From assembly GCA_002722595.1 (NCBI GenBank), contig PBMO01000039.1:1-38292 (forward strand): a stretch of 38,292 nt of DNA, given 5' to 3'. The stretch's first letter is position 1. Each line of letters opens with the position of its first letter. Positions 1-8,382 of this stretch are shown piece by piece. Under the pieces are notes generated by a model. That model searched no databases, was not told the origin of the DNA, and saw only the letters and a program-made list of their open reading frames with translations. Origin of the DNA: Methanobacteriota archaeon (lineage in GTDB: Archaea > Thermoplasmatota > Poseidoniia > Poseidoniales > Thalassarchaeaceae). The position numbers and the translations under genes were made by a program.

Positions 1-135
1 AAAACTATTGATCAAAAGCTCAGTCAAAATTTTTCTAAATACGCAGAACGGCCAGGATTAGTTTTGGTTTATTTGTCCCTATGGTCGATTTTACCTGCAA
101 TATGGTTAACAGCAATTACTACTCTAATTGGTTAA
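1..135 (+). CDS. C-terminal fragment of a membrane protein truncated by the window edge
   Basis: Frame 1 reads KTIDQKLSQNFSKYAERPGLVLVYLSLWSILPAIWLTAITTLIG* with stop TAA at 133-135; hydrophobic C-terminal helix. Not in the supplied ORF track because the start lies outside the window. Confidence 0.6.
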   Translation, partial: KTIDQKLSQNFSKYAERPGLVLVYLSLWSILPAIWLTAITTLIG

Positions 136-197
136 TTGTACTGTGCAACTAACATCAGAAATGATGCTGGATTTCAAGAGGTAAAGACCAACTATGA

Positions 198-2132
198 GTG
201 GCCCAAGTCAATCTCATGGCTCATGTTTGGGTGGTAGATTCGAATTGCTTCATCCACATAGGATCAATGGCACCAGAAGGATTCGTAGATGATGTCAAGA
301 AGATTCTCGCCAATGAATCGGGAGGACTTCACGTTACCCCCGGAGTTCATGATGAAGTCAGGAACGTCCGTTTTCAGCGTTGGAATGGGAAGCCAAATCT
401 TCTAGAAGAAATGAGTGATGTACTTGTTACAATCTCAATTGGTGAAGATGAGATCCGCGGTTTAGCAGAAAAAATTGGAGAGAATGCTTCTCCTCAAGAT
501 GTTGATTTGTCACTAATGGTTCTTGCAGGTAAAATTTCGCAAGAAGGTCGGAAAGTCACACTTGTGTCTGATGATTTCAAAATGACCACGACGGGAGATC
601 GCGCCAATCTTAATGTCGAAACCTGTCCACCATCTACCTTCATACAGCGACTTGCAGAATCCGGTTCAAAGGCACAGAGAACACGCTTACGGAGTCTTTC
701 TCGAAGAGTACGTGCAGCAGAAATGCGCTATGCCATTAGCCGAGCAGGGCAATATGATGTGCAAGCAAAATTGACATGGATGGTAGACTCACTTCTTTCA
801 TCAAAGGTTGCAATCGCTGAAAGTAGCGATGATTCATCGATATCTGATGAACGCAAATTAATCGCAGCTTTGATTCGTTCAATTCGAGGAGAGAATGTCA
901 AAAAATCGACAATGAATAAACTAGGTCTTTTGCCAGATGTTTGTGCTCCTGTGGCACGTTTGGATGAACACCTCTCGACATTATCTTCGGATGGTAGTTC
1001 AGACGATATTCGACAATCCTATGATTCAACTGTACAGATTCTTAGCGAGGTGCTTGAAATCACAGGACTTGGTCTTGCTCCTTTGGGTGAGGAGATGGCA
1101 GAATTGGCACATCGTGCAATGGCAGGTTACCATTATCGAACCGAATCTGCAATGGGTGTGATGGCAAAGATGTCAGGAGATTTGTACTTAGCACGGTTGC
1201 ATCTTTCTCGCGCCCTACAGCATGCAACTCTAATTGATGATGTGGGCGCCGAAATGCGTGCTATGCATCAATTGGGGATGCTGGCCTTGGCCAATAATCA
1301 GTGGGAACGTGCAGGCGCTCTGTTTGAAACCGCCGATAGGCAGTGTCAAGCAATTGGTGGCAATCGTTTATCCCACCTTGTGTTATCTGGGATATCCCGT
1401 CATCTAAACGATGAGACAGAGCTCGCAGAGTCCCATTTGCGTGCTGCAATCCCAATCGTTCAATCTGACAAGTCAGGTGCAACACAAATTCTAACAGAAG
1501 TGGGCAATGCATTGCTTACAGTTGATTGCCCGGGCCTAGCATTAGAAGTCCTAGATGAAGCGATTGAATGTGCAATCGAATCAGGTCAAGAAGATCGCTT
1601 GGAGATGCTTGCAGATTTGCTTCTTCTTGCAAATACAGCAATCAGCAATAGAGAGCAGAGCCAATATGATGGATTGCGCGAACTCCTTGATAGTTTGAAC
1701 GAAATCCATGAGGATGTAGAAGAAGAATTTCAAGCGCGCATATCTGATATTGATAGTCGTGCAGTTGAGTTGTCTCGCCCCTTGGATGAAACATGGTCTG
1801 AGTGGCAACCTGCAATCAAATTAATTCCTGATGGTTCTATGTTAACTGTTGTTAGGATAGACACAGATGATGAGGGGCGAAGTTTGGTGGTTTCGCACCA
1901 TGGAGAATTGGGTTCGATAGGTCTTTGGTTACCAGATGGGGGTGTGCAAGCAGCACCTGGTAATCTCATTGAAATCAATAATAGTCGAGTCAAAGTTGCA
2001 CCACCAACTGAGTTGCTGCGCGATGTTCACAACATCCGAGGCATCGTTGCGATTGAAGATCCAAATGCACTTTCTTTCATCGTCAATACAGATGATATTC
2101 TTGATGATGAAGATGAACTGAATTTAAGTTGA
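198..2132 (+). CDS. PIN-like nuclease domain fused to TPR-like helical repeats
   Basis: N-terminus VWVVDSNCFIHIG...HDEVRNVRF...SPQDVDLSLMVLAGKISQEGRKVTLVSDDFKMTT has PIN-like spacing of acidic residues; central/C-terminal A/L-rich helical repeats (LYLARLHLSRALQHATLIDDVGAEMRAMHQLGMLALANNQWERAGALFETADRQ) are TPR-like. Start could be the internal ATG at 216. Confidence 0.75.
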   Translation: MAQVNLMAHVWVVDSNCFIHIGSMAPEGFVDDVKKILANESGGLHVTPGVHDEVRNVRFQRWNGKPNLLEEMSDVLVTISIGEDEIRGLAEKIGENASPQDVDLSLMVLAGKISQEGRKVTLVSDDFKMTTTGDRANLNVETCPPSTFIQRLAESGSKAQRTRLRSLSRRVRAAEMRYAISRAGQYDVQAKLTWMVDSLLSSKVAIAESSDDSSISDERKLIAALIRSIRGENVKKSTMNKLGLLPDVCAPVARLDEHLSTLSSDGSSDDIRQSYDSTVQILSEVLEITGLGLAPLGEEMAELAHRAMAGYHYRTESAMGVMAKMSGDLYLARLHLSRALQHATLIDDVGAEMRAMHQLGMLALANNQWERAGALFETADRQCQAIGGNRLSHLVLSGISRHLNDETELAESHLRAAIPIVQSDKSGATQILTEVGNALLTVDCPGLALEVLDEAIECAIESGQEDRLEMLADLLLLANTAISNREQSQYDGLRELLDSLNEIHEDVEEEFQARISDIDSRAVELSRPLDETWSEWQPAIKLIPDGSMLTVVRIDTDDEGRSLVVSHHGELGSIGLWLPDGGVQAAPGNLIEINNSRVKVAPPTELLRDVHNIRGIVAIEDPNALSFIVNTDDILDDEDELNLS

Positions 2133-2135
2133 AAA

Positions 2136-3401
2136 TCAGTACGATAGTGTCTCTTGCAAATATCTTCGTTCACTCGGGAGCATTAGCATCACCCAGACAA
2201 TTCCTGATATTACCTGCAGGATGGCAAATAATTGGATACCTTGCCGCAATGTTATGTCGGTGTATTCCAACATCAGGCTGGCCACCAATGTGGAACAACC
2301 GTTGACCGTAGTCATCAGCAAGAAGTCGGTGCTGAACAGTCGCCCTCGCCACTCATCATCACTGCGTTCTTGCAATAGTACTGTAGAAAGTACCCAATTG
2401 ATTGCACTCGCCGCATGACCCAACACCACGATTACTGCAATCCATGGTGTCCATTTTAGGAATCCGATGATGACGTAGGCCACCCCACATACGCTGACCA
2501 ATGAACCGAGAAGAAAAGGCCAAATGTTTCGATCTTTGAACACATAGCGCGCAAAGATGGGACCCAATCCGGTTCCCAGACCTCTTGCAGCGAAGAGAAC
2601 GCCAATGCCTGCGGCCAGATCCCCAAAGGCAATTTCATCCCCGATGAGGATGAGCATATACACCAATCCTCCTCCAAAAACAGCCCAAAGTGCCTTTGCG
2701 GTGATGATTCGACTCACATGAGGTTTTGAGAATATGATTCTGAAACCATCGACAATATTCCCGCCCGTATTTGCCCATATTCCTCCGGGTTTTGGCACAA
2801 ATGGTTCTTGGGGTATTGTGAGAGTACTGTACATCAATGCACCCAGAACAAAGCAGATTGCATTGATTATGAAGGCTGCTTCAACACCATACGCAGAGAC
2901 CACAAATCCACCAAGACTAGCGCCCAAACACAGTGCTGCACTCCAGGTAGCGCTACTCAACGCATTTGCTGTTAACAGCTCATTGTCCTCGGTAATATTC
3001 GGAATCGATGCTCTTTCAGCCGGAATGAAAACCGCATGTAGCATCATCAGTAATGATGAGATGAAATAAATCATCCACACCTCTCCCTCTTCGTCGACGA
3101 GCAGAAGGGACAGAACTGCCACAGCAGAGAGCAGGTTGGCCCAAATCATCAACCATTTACGACTGAATCGATCGGCCAACATCCCCGTGAAAATTTGTGG
3201 TAATGCTAGCGAAAACATTCGAATGACAAACAACAACCCAATGCCCAATTCTGAGCCAGTGAGAGTGTAGATTAACACAAACAGAGCGACTGTGTTGAAC
3301 CATTCACCGAGCATTGAGATGGCCAGTCCAAACCAAAGCCGACGAAAAGTTGAATTTCGCTTCAGGAGTTCAAGAAAACCAACCTCTCTATGTAACTCCA
3401 T
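2136..3401 (-). CDS. Major facilitator superfamily (MFS) transporter
   Basis: 421 aa, about 10-12 hydrophobic segments; RLWFGLAISMLGEWFNTVALFVLIYTLTGSELGIGLLFVIR...MLADRFSRKWLMIWANLL is a typical MFS N-terminal half and loop 2-3 motif. Confidence 0.9.
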   Translation of the reverse strand: MELHREVGFLELLKRNSTFRRLWFGLAISMLGEWFNTVALFVLIYTLTGSELGIGLLFVIRMFSLALPQIFTGMLADRFSRKWLMIWANLLSAVAVLSLLLVDEEGEVWMIYFISSLLMMLHAVFIPAERASIPNITEDNELLTANALSSATWSAALCLGASLGGFVVSAYGVEAAFIINAICFVLGALMYSTLTIPQEPFVPKPGGIWANTGGNIVDGFRIIFSKPHVSRIITAKALWAVFGGGLVYMLILIGDEIAFGDLAAGIGVLFAARGLGTGLGPIFARYVFKDRNIWPFLLGSLVSVCGVAYVIIGFLKWTPWIAVIVVLGHAASAINWVLSTVLLQERSDDEWRGRLFSTDFLLMTTVNGCSTLVASLMLEYTDITLRQGIQLFAILQVISGIVWVMLMLPSERRYLQETLSY

Positions 3402-3485
3402 GCTGCCATCGCGATGAAGGCAACCTATCAGTCCTCGTACACTTCGAATGCGAATCGCTATGGATGGCCTTCTTCTGGAATGCCC

Positions 3486-4019
3486 ATGGACAGTGAACCA
3501 CTGGTATGGATTGACTTAGAGATGACAGGCCTAGATCCTGATGAAAATGTAATCATAGAAATCGCCACAGTTGTTACGGATGGGGATTTGAATATCCTTG
3601 GGATAGGACCCAACCTCGCTATATTCCAACCAGAAGAAGAATTGGCGAAAATGGATGAGTGGAATATAACTCACCACACTGCGAATGGTCTGATTGATGC
3701 TGTAACTGAAAGTGAAATTACGAATGCAACCGCCGAAGCTCGCACTCTTGAATTCCTGCGAGAGCATTGCGTTGAAGGTAAGTCACCGCTGTGTGGAAAT
3801 ACAATAGGACAAGATCGAAGATTCCTTAGACAGCATATGCCTGAATTGCATGATTTTTTGCATTATCGAAGCATAGATGTAACTAGTGTGAAAGAAATTG
3901 CAAGGCGTTGGTATCCAACCAGTGAACGCTTCAACAAACCAGTTGGTCACCGAGCAATGGATGACATAATGGGCAGTATAGAAGAATTGAACCATTATCG
4001 TACTAATATATTCAAGTAG
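3486..4019 (+). CDS. orn: Oligoribonuclease (DEDDh 3'-5' exoribonuclease)
   Basis: PLVWIDLEMTGLDPDENVIIEIATVVTDGDLNILGIGPNLAIF; LCGNTIGQDRRFLRQHMPEL; YRSIDVTSVKEIARRWYP; HRAMDDIMGSIEELNHYR: all Orn motifs present. The ORF track start (3414) overlaps the divergent promoter region; ATG at 3486 is more plausible. Confidence 0.93.
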   Translation: MDSEPLVWIDLEMTGLDPDENVIIEIATVVTDGDLNILGIGPNLAIFQPEEELAKMDEWNITHHTANGLIDAVTESEITNATAEARTLEFLREHCVEGKSPLCGNTIGQDRRFLRQHMPELHDFLHYRSIDVTSVKEIARRWYPTSERFNKPVGHRAMDDIMGSIEELNHYRTNIFK

Positions 4020-4039
4020 AAAGCAGGTTCCTGATTTAT

Positions 4040-4810
4040 TCAGTAATCAGGTCCTAGGCCATGGGGATTCCCATCATCATCGACTAGAAAGACATTGATT
4101 CCAACACCGGTCCGGTGGAATGCAATAAGTTCCAATCCATGAATGAAATGACCTGTTGGCGCGCGACCTAACACCGGTTTCCTGTTTCGACTTCTCCATG
4201 ACCCCCACCCTTTCTTTTCTTCAATTTCTGTTTTGAGTGGGCGCCTAAATCCCTCCGCATCCTCAAACCAAGGCAAAGGCCCTTCGGGACTAAATTCAAT
4301 CCCAAGAATCATGTCTACACCCTGCGTATATTGGGCAGCATCAGCATCAGCAGCAGAAGGAATGGCAACACAATTTGGGTGTGTATGCATCCAATGTGTG
4401 AACCTGGCACCACGCGAACCGCGATCATTTGAAAATAAATCATCCACCCATTCTTCGGGGACATGATGAACTGAGAAAGAATCTCCACGATTCACGAGAT
4501 GAGGCTCACCAATGAGAAAGACTTGACCTGCGAACAATTCTGGTTGGTGTTCAGAACCACATAGTAAATCGTTCATTTCTTGGCTTATTGGTTTGGATTG
4601 TTCTGGATCAAAACCGATTAAGATTTCATCAGGAAGGGCTTCAAATGCCCATTTCAGAATATTTTCCAAATGACGAATAGGTAGTAGAACAAAAGCAGAA
4701 TATCCATCCCGATTATTCAATGAAGATTGATTGTATTCCGCAACCGAATCAAGCAACCACGGCTCTACCATCATAAGGCCCTCTGCGGCAAGTGTGAATA
4801 AGGGTTGCAC
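4040..4810 (-). CDS. JAMM/MPN+ metalloprotease-like protein
   Basis: HTHPNCVAIPSAAD matches the H-x-H-x(7)-S-x(2)-D JAMM zinc motif. GTG start at 4810, or ATG at 4774 (MMVEPWLLDS). Confidence 0.7.
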   Translation of the reverse strand: MQPLFTLAAEGLMMVEPWLLDSVAEYNQSSLNNRDGYSAFVLLPIRHLENILKWAFEALPDEILIGFDPEQSKPISQEMNDLLCGSEHQPELFAGQVFLIGEPHLVNRGDSFSVHHVPEEWVDDLFSNDRGSRGARFTHWMHTHPNCVAIPSAADADAAQYTQGVDMILGIEFSPEGPLPWFEDAEGFRRPLKTEIEEKKGWGSWRSRNRKPVLGRAPTGHFIHGLELIAFHRTGVGINVFLVDDDGNPHGLGPDY

Positions 4811-4823
4811 TCATCGGTTGCCC

Positions 4824-5513
4824 ATGGCGAAGAGGGGAGGCTTTGGAAAATTTCTCGGTGGTCTTGCAGGTCGACCCTATGACCGTCTCATGAGCCGTCT
4901 TGAAAAAATAGCAAAGGAGCATTCGGGTTCGTCTCTAGCCAGTGAATGCGAAAAGTTCGTCAAGATTGTTCGTCGTACTCTCGATGAAGAGCAAATCGAT
5001 GAAGAAGAACACGATTTGATTATGGAAGAAATCGAAGAAATTCATCCAGAAGGGAAGACTTATCCACGTTTGGGTGACGATTCAGAGGATTTTTACGATG
5101 GCGAAGAATTACCTGATGCTCCAGAACTTGATTTAGGTCGTCGTTCCAATCTTGATGACTTAATGAAGACAAAGGACGGTTCATTCACAGGTTCCTTTGG
5201 ACGAGATGAGTATGAGGAATACCGGCAACGTATGGCACAGGATTTCTTCAAAGAATCAGATGAAGCAATTGCTTCTGGAGATCACCAGAATATGACTTCC
5301 CAAGACCCAGGTCATCGGGTTTTCCATGACGTCGAAGATGAAGCCAAGGATTTGAAACGGCAAATCGCTCAGGAAATGGGTGTGGAAGTTGAAGAGGAAG
5401 AAGATGATACCTATCGTGTTGATGAGGATGGAACCGAATGGTGGCAAGACGATGATGGTGCTTGGTGGTATCGACCACAAGGCGAAGAAGATTGGTATCC
5501 TTACGAAGACTGA
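4824..5513 (+). CDS. Acidic cytosolic protein with Trp-rich C-terminal module, unknown function
   Basis: ATG 4824 (MAKRGGFGKFLGGLAGRPYDRLMSRLEKIAKEHSG); ends VDEDGTEWWQDDDGAWWYRPQGEEDWYPYED. No signal peptide or TM seen. Confidence 0.85.
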   Translation: MAKRGGFGKFLGGLAGRPYDRLMSRLEKIAKEHSGSSLASECEKFVKIVRRTLDEEQIDEEEHDLIMEEIEEIHPEGKTYPRLGDDSEDFYDGEELPDAPELDLGRRSNLDDLMKTKDGSFTGSFGRDEYEEYRQRMAQDFFKESDEAIASGDHQNMTSQDPGHRVFHDVEDEAKDLKRQIAQEMGVEVEEEEDDTYRVDEDGTEWWQDDDGAWWYRPQGEEDWYPYED

Positions 5514-7352
5514 TCACAAACCGACTGCATTGTTCGGATCTTCCCACCAAGGTGGTGAAAGGAACCAACGCTCATCGTCAATCTCGCGGTCGACCAATGG
5601 CAATCCCAAAGTCGAAGAATCATCTAAATTTATACTCAAACCGAACGCAGAACAGGTCGATGGAAGGTAATCTTCTCCGGTTTCGGTCAATTCGATTCGA
5701 ATTGAGTCTCCGGCTTGTAAACGCACATCTAGAGGGTTGAATTCCATCAGCATGGTGTAGGTTTGGAATGGTACAACAACCTCGGCATCATATCCACCAT
5801 CACGATAACGCAAATCCATTGTGGCATGACCTAGTCGTAAATCATCAGCATCAGAATACATCGTCGCGAAAATTTGTCCACCATTGCAATTGCGGGCAGT
5901 TACAGATAGATGCAAAGTTGGTAGTCCAGAGATGTGGATGTCTTCAGTCAATTCAGGCATTATGATGGTAGCAGAAGAGGATGCACTTACAACTCCACCT
6001 TGGGCGGTTGCAGTATCCAGTGTTGCTAGGTCCCAAGTCAAGTCTTCAGGTGGCCATGTATCTTCTACGTGCCACATCCCATCGTGTGTTTGAATCTGTA
6101 CATGCGCTTCAGGTTCTTGTCCGGAATCCTTTAGATAATACTCAAACCAATTCCACAATTCAATGGCCCAATCCATGCGAGTCATTTCTGGATACGCCTC
6201 TCCACCATATCCGCTACCCAGTTCACCATGGCGATCTGGTTGATCGACGTAATTGTGTGCCCATTGACCTGCAATCGCCCTAGTATGAATTCCTGCATCT
6301 CGAAGCATCTGATAAGCAGGGAACGCGTGATATGGGTCTACGTTCCAATCTTGCAGACCCCAAACGAGGTAGACACTTCCGTTGTAATTATCAATCACAT
6401 CTCCAAGGTGATACCTCTCTTCCCAGTAATCTGACCATTCTGCCCCAAAGGCCTCCGCGGCAAGCGATGTGGTTACCGGCATTGCAGGTCCCACGATATC
6501 GTCACTACAAATTCGCAAATCATCTGTGGTCATATCCGATGTTGCCCCTTGATAGGCCAAATCATAACCAACAGCTCTGAATTCACTGCTACCATTTCGA
6601 TAGAACATTTGTTGGACACCAATACTGCCTGAGATTGGAACAATGGTTTTCAAGTGTTCAGAAGGGTTTTGGGCGGCTTCCCAATTAGTGGTACCAGCAT
6701 ATGATTTCCCCATCATACCAACATTCCCATTCGACCATTCCTGCTTACCTAACCAATCGACAGCAGCTTGGATTCCAACTTGTTCCCCAAGACCTTTGAC
6801 ATCTTGGCAATGTGTGGATTTCCCACTTCCAAAGGTCGACACTTGCGCCAGTGCGTATCCATGCGGAACAAATTGTTCCAAGACCCAAGCACCGACGCCT
6901 CCATCCGGAATTGTGTTGGGATTCGAATCACCATTGGCAACCTCGGTCCCGAAGTCATAGTACGGATGAATAGTGGCGATAACAGGTACTTTCGTTCCAG
7001 GTTCGACATCTGGTAACCACAATGCTACATGCATCAATGCAGGTTCTGGATAACCCGCGTCTTGTTCACTGGCAGGGAGGTCAACTTCGACAAAGTATTC
7101 AGTTGGCCCTGTCCAATTGTACATGCCTTCAATAGGCAATTTACTCCTCACGCCTGTATAATCTAAATCCAATTTATGACGTTCTTGCAATGACACTTGC
7201 CACCATGCCCCGTCTTCAACTGTACTTGAATCTTGAACGGCCCCAGAACCCCAAATTGAAGCTAGGACGATGAACAGTGCTACAACTCCTATAGTCAAAC
7301 CAAGCGCAATATTGAGAGTGAGCAATTCTCGCCTCTCTTCGTTGGCCGCCAT
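5514..7352 (-). CDS. Membrane-anchored S15/CocE-NonD family alpha/beta hydrolase (X-Pro dipeptidyl-peptidase-like)
   Basis: Nucleophile motif GMMGKSYAGTTNWEAAQ, acid region WGLQDWNVDPYHAF, His region GQWAHNYVDQ, C-terminal jelly-roll-like domain. ORF track start (7718) overlaps the divergent cyclophilin gene; ATG at 7352 gives MAANEERRELLTLNIALGLTIGVVALFIVLASIWGSG, an N-terminal TM anchor. Confidence 0.88.
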   Translation of the reverse strand: MAANEERRELLTLNIALGLTIGVVALFIVLASIWGSGAVQDSSTVEDGAWWQVSLQERHKLDLDYTGVRSKLPIEGMYNWTGPTEYFVEVDLPASEQDAGYPEPALMHVALWLPDVEPGTKVPVIATIHPYYDFGTEVANGDSNPNTIPDGGVGAWVLEQFVPHGYALAQVSTFGSGKSTHCQDVKGLGEQVGIQAAVDWLGKQEWSNGNVGMMGKSYAGTTNWEAAQNPSEHLKTIVPISGSIGVQQMFYRNGSSEFRAVGYDLAYQGATSDMTTDDLRICSDDIVGPAMPVTTSLAAEAFGAEWSDYWEERYHLGDVIDNYNGSVYLVWGLQDWNVDPYHAFPAYQMLRDAGIHTRAIAGQWAHNYVDQPDRHGELGSGYGGEAYPEMTRMDWAIELWNWFEYYLKDSGQEPEAHVQIQTHDGMWHVEDTWPPEDLTWDLATLDTATAQGGVVSASSSATIIMPELTEDIHISGLPTLHLSVTARNCNGGQIFATMYSDADDLRLGHATMDLRYRDGGYDAEVVVPFQTYTMLMEFNPLDVRLQAGDSIRIELTETGEDYLPSTCSAFGLSINLDDSSTLGLPLVDREIDDERWFLSPPWWEDPNNAVGL

Positions 7353-7353
7353 G

Positions 7354-7373
7354 CACCGCCCTACGGGGCGGTG
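7354..7373. promoter_or_regulatory. GC-rich inverted repeat, 8-bp stem, 4-nt loop
   Basis: CACCGCCC-TACG-GGGCGGTG, 1 nt upstream of the start codon at 7352 (minus strand). Confidence 0.75.
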
Positions 7374-7374
7374 T

Positions 7375-7388
7375 GTCATGAGCATGAC
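7375..7388. promoter_or_regulatory. Inverted repeat GTCATG-AG-CATGAC
   Basis: Perfect 6-bp arms with 2-nt spacer in the 79-bp divergent intergenic region. Confidence 0.6.
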
Positions 7389-7395
7389 GATTAGT

Positions 7396-7425
7396 CGGTG
7401 ACCTCTTGAGTGAGCGATATCACCG
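7396..7425. promoter_or_regulatory. Inverted repeat CGGTGA-N18-TCACCG
   Basis: Perfect 6-bp arms ending 6 nt before ATG 7432. Confidence 0.4.
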
Positions 7426-7431
7426 CCAAAC

Positions 7432-8382
7432 ATGTGCGGGCGTTTTGTACCGGTCGTACTGGTCACCCTCCTCTTCATTTTTCCAATAGCAGGGGCGCAA
7501 GAGGATAACACGGATTGGACTGAAAATGAAATTGATCCAAATACTTGGACAGATGGTCCCGAACTCGAAGGTAGTCCAATGGATATACCCGGTTCAGGGA
7601 ACCCTATTGTGGAATTATCTGTGAGGTATACTCCTTCCTTAGCAGGTTCTGAAGTTGAGGGAAAAATAGTCATTGAATTATTCCCCAATTGGGTGCCAAT
7701 AACAACTGGCAATTTCATTATGCTCGCAGAAGAGAACTTTTGGGATGGAATATTTTTTCATCGAGTGATTGATGATTTTGTTGCTCAGTCAGGGGACCCT
7801 CTTTGCACAACACTGGGCACATACCCTGCAACAAGTCCAGGTTGTGGTTCAGGAGGAAGTGGGCAGACGATTCCTCTTGAGCACAATGAAAATATGAGCC
7901 ATGTTGATGGTGCAATTGGAATGGCGAGAGGCCAGGATCAAGATAGTGCAGAAAGCCAGTTTTACATTTGTGATACTGAACAACATCAGTTGGACCCAGA
8001 AGAAAGAACTGATGGAGGATATGCTACCTTCGGAATAGTTCGAGATGGTATGTCGCATGTCAGATCAATCGCTACAGTTCCAACCTCAAACGACCCATTC
8101 GGTATAGGCAATGTTCCTCCTGGCCCAGATAGACCAATTGAGGAGGTCCACTTGGTATCCATACGTATGATTGGTGTTGTCGCCTCATCTGATGAAACAG
8201 TTGAAAGCAATACATTTGGTGAAAATGTCGAAGAAATTGGAAGCAATGTTTTGTCTATTCTCTACTGGATTTGGGCATTTGCACTTTTGGGTGGCATCGG
8301 TCTAAATCTGAGGAGAGGCGGCCCAATTTCCGACCTAGGGATTGAGTCTGCCGTTGATGCAATGCTAGAATTAGGACCCTAA
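7432..8382 (+). CDS. Exported, C-terminally membrane-anchored cyclophilin-type peptidyl-prolyl isomerase
   Basis: Signal peptide MCGRFVPVVLVTLLFIFPIAGAQ; cyclophilin motifs VIELFPNWVPITTGNFIMLAEENFWDGIFFHRVIDDFVAQSGDP...ESQFYICDTEQHQLD; C-terminal hydrophobic helix ILYWIWAFALLGGIGLNL. Confidence 0.92.
   Translation: MCGRFVPVVLVTLLFIFPIAGAQEDNTDWTENEIDPNTWTDGPELEGSPMDIPGSGNPIVELSVRYTPSLAGSEVEGKIVIELFPNWVPITTGNFIMLAEENFWDGIFFHRVIDDFVAQSGDPLCTTLGTYPATSPGCGSGGSGQTIPLEHNENMSHVDGAIGMARGQDQDSAESQFYICDTEQHQLDPEERTDGGYATFGIVRDGMSHVRSIATVPTSNDPFGIGNVPPGPDRPIEEVHLVSIRMIGVVASSDETVESNTFGENVEEIGSNVLSILYWIWAFALLGGIGLNLRRGGPISDLGIESAVDAMLELGP

Noticed and set aside
3414-3485. N-terminal extension of the Orn ORF
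   Set aside because: Orn homologs start at about the WIDLEMTGL region; the extension lies in the divergent promoter spacer.
7353-7718. N-terminal extension of the S15 hydrolase ORF to 7718
   Set aside because: Would overlap the cyclophilin coding sequence; the ATG at 7352 gives a proper TM anchor start.
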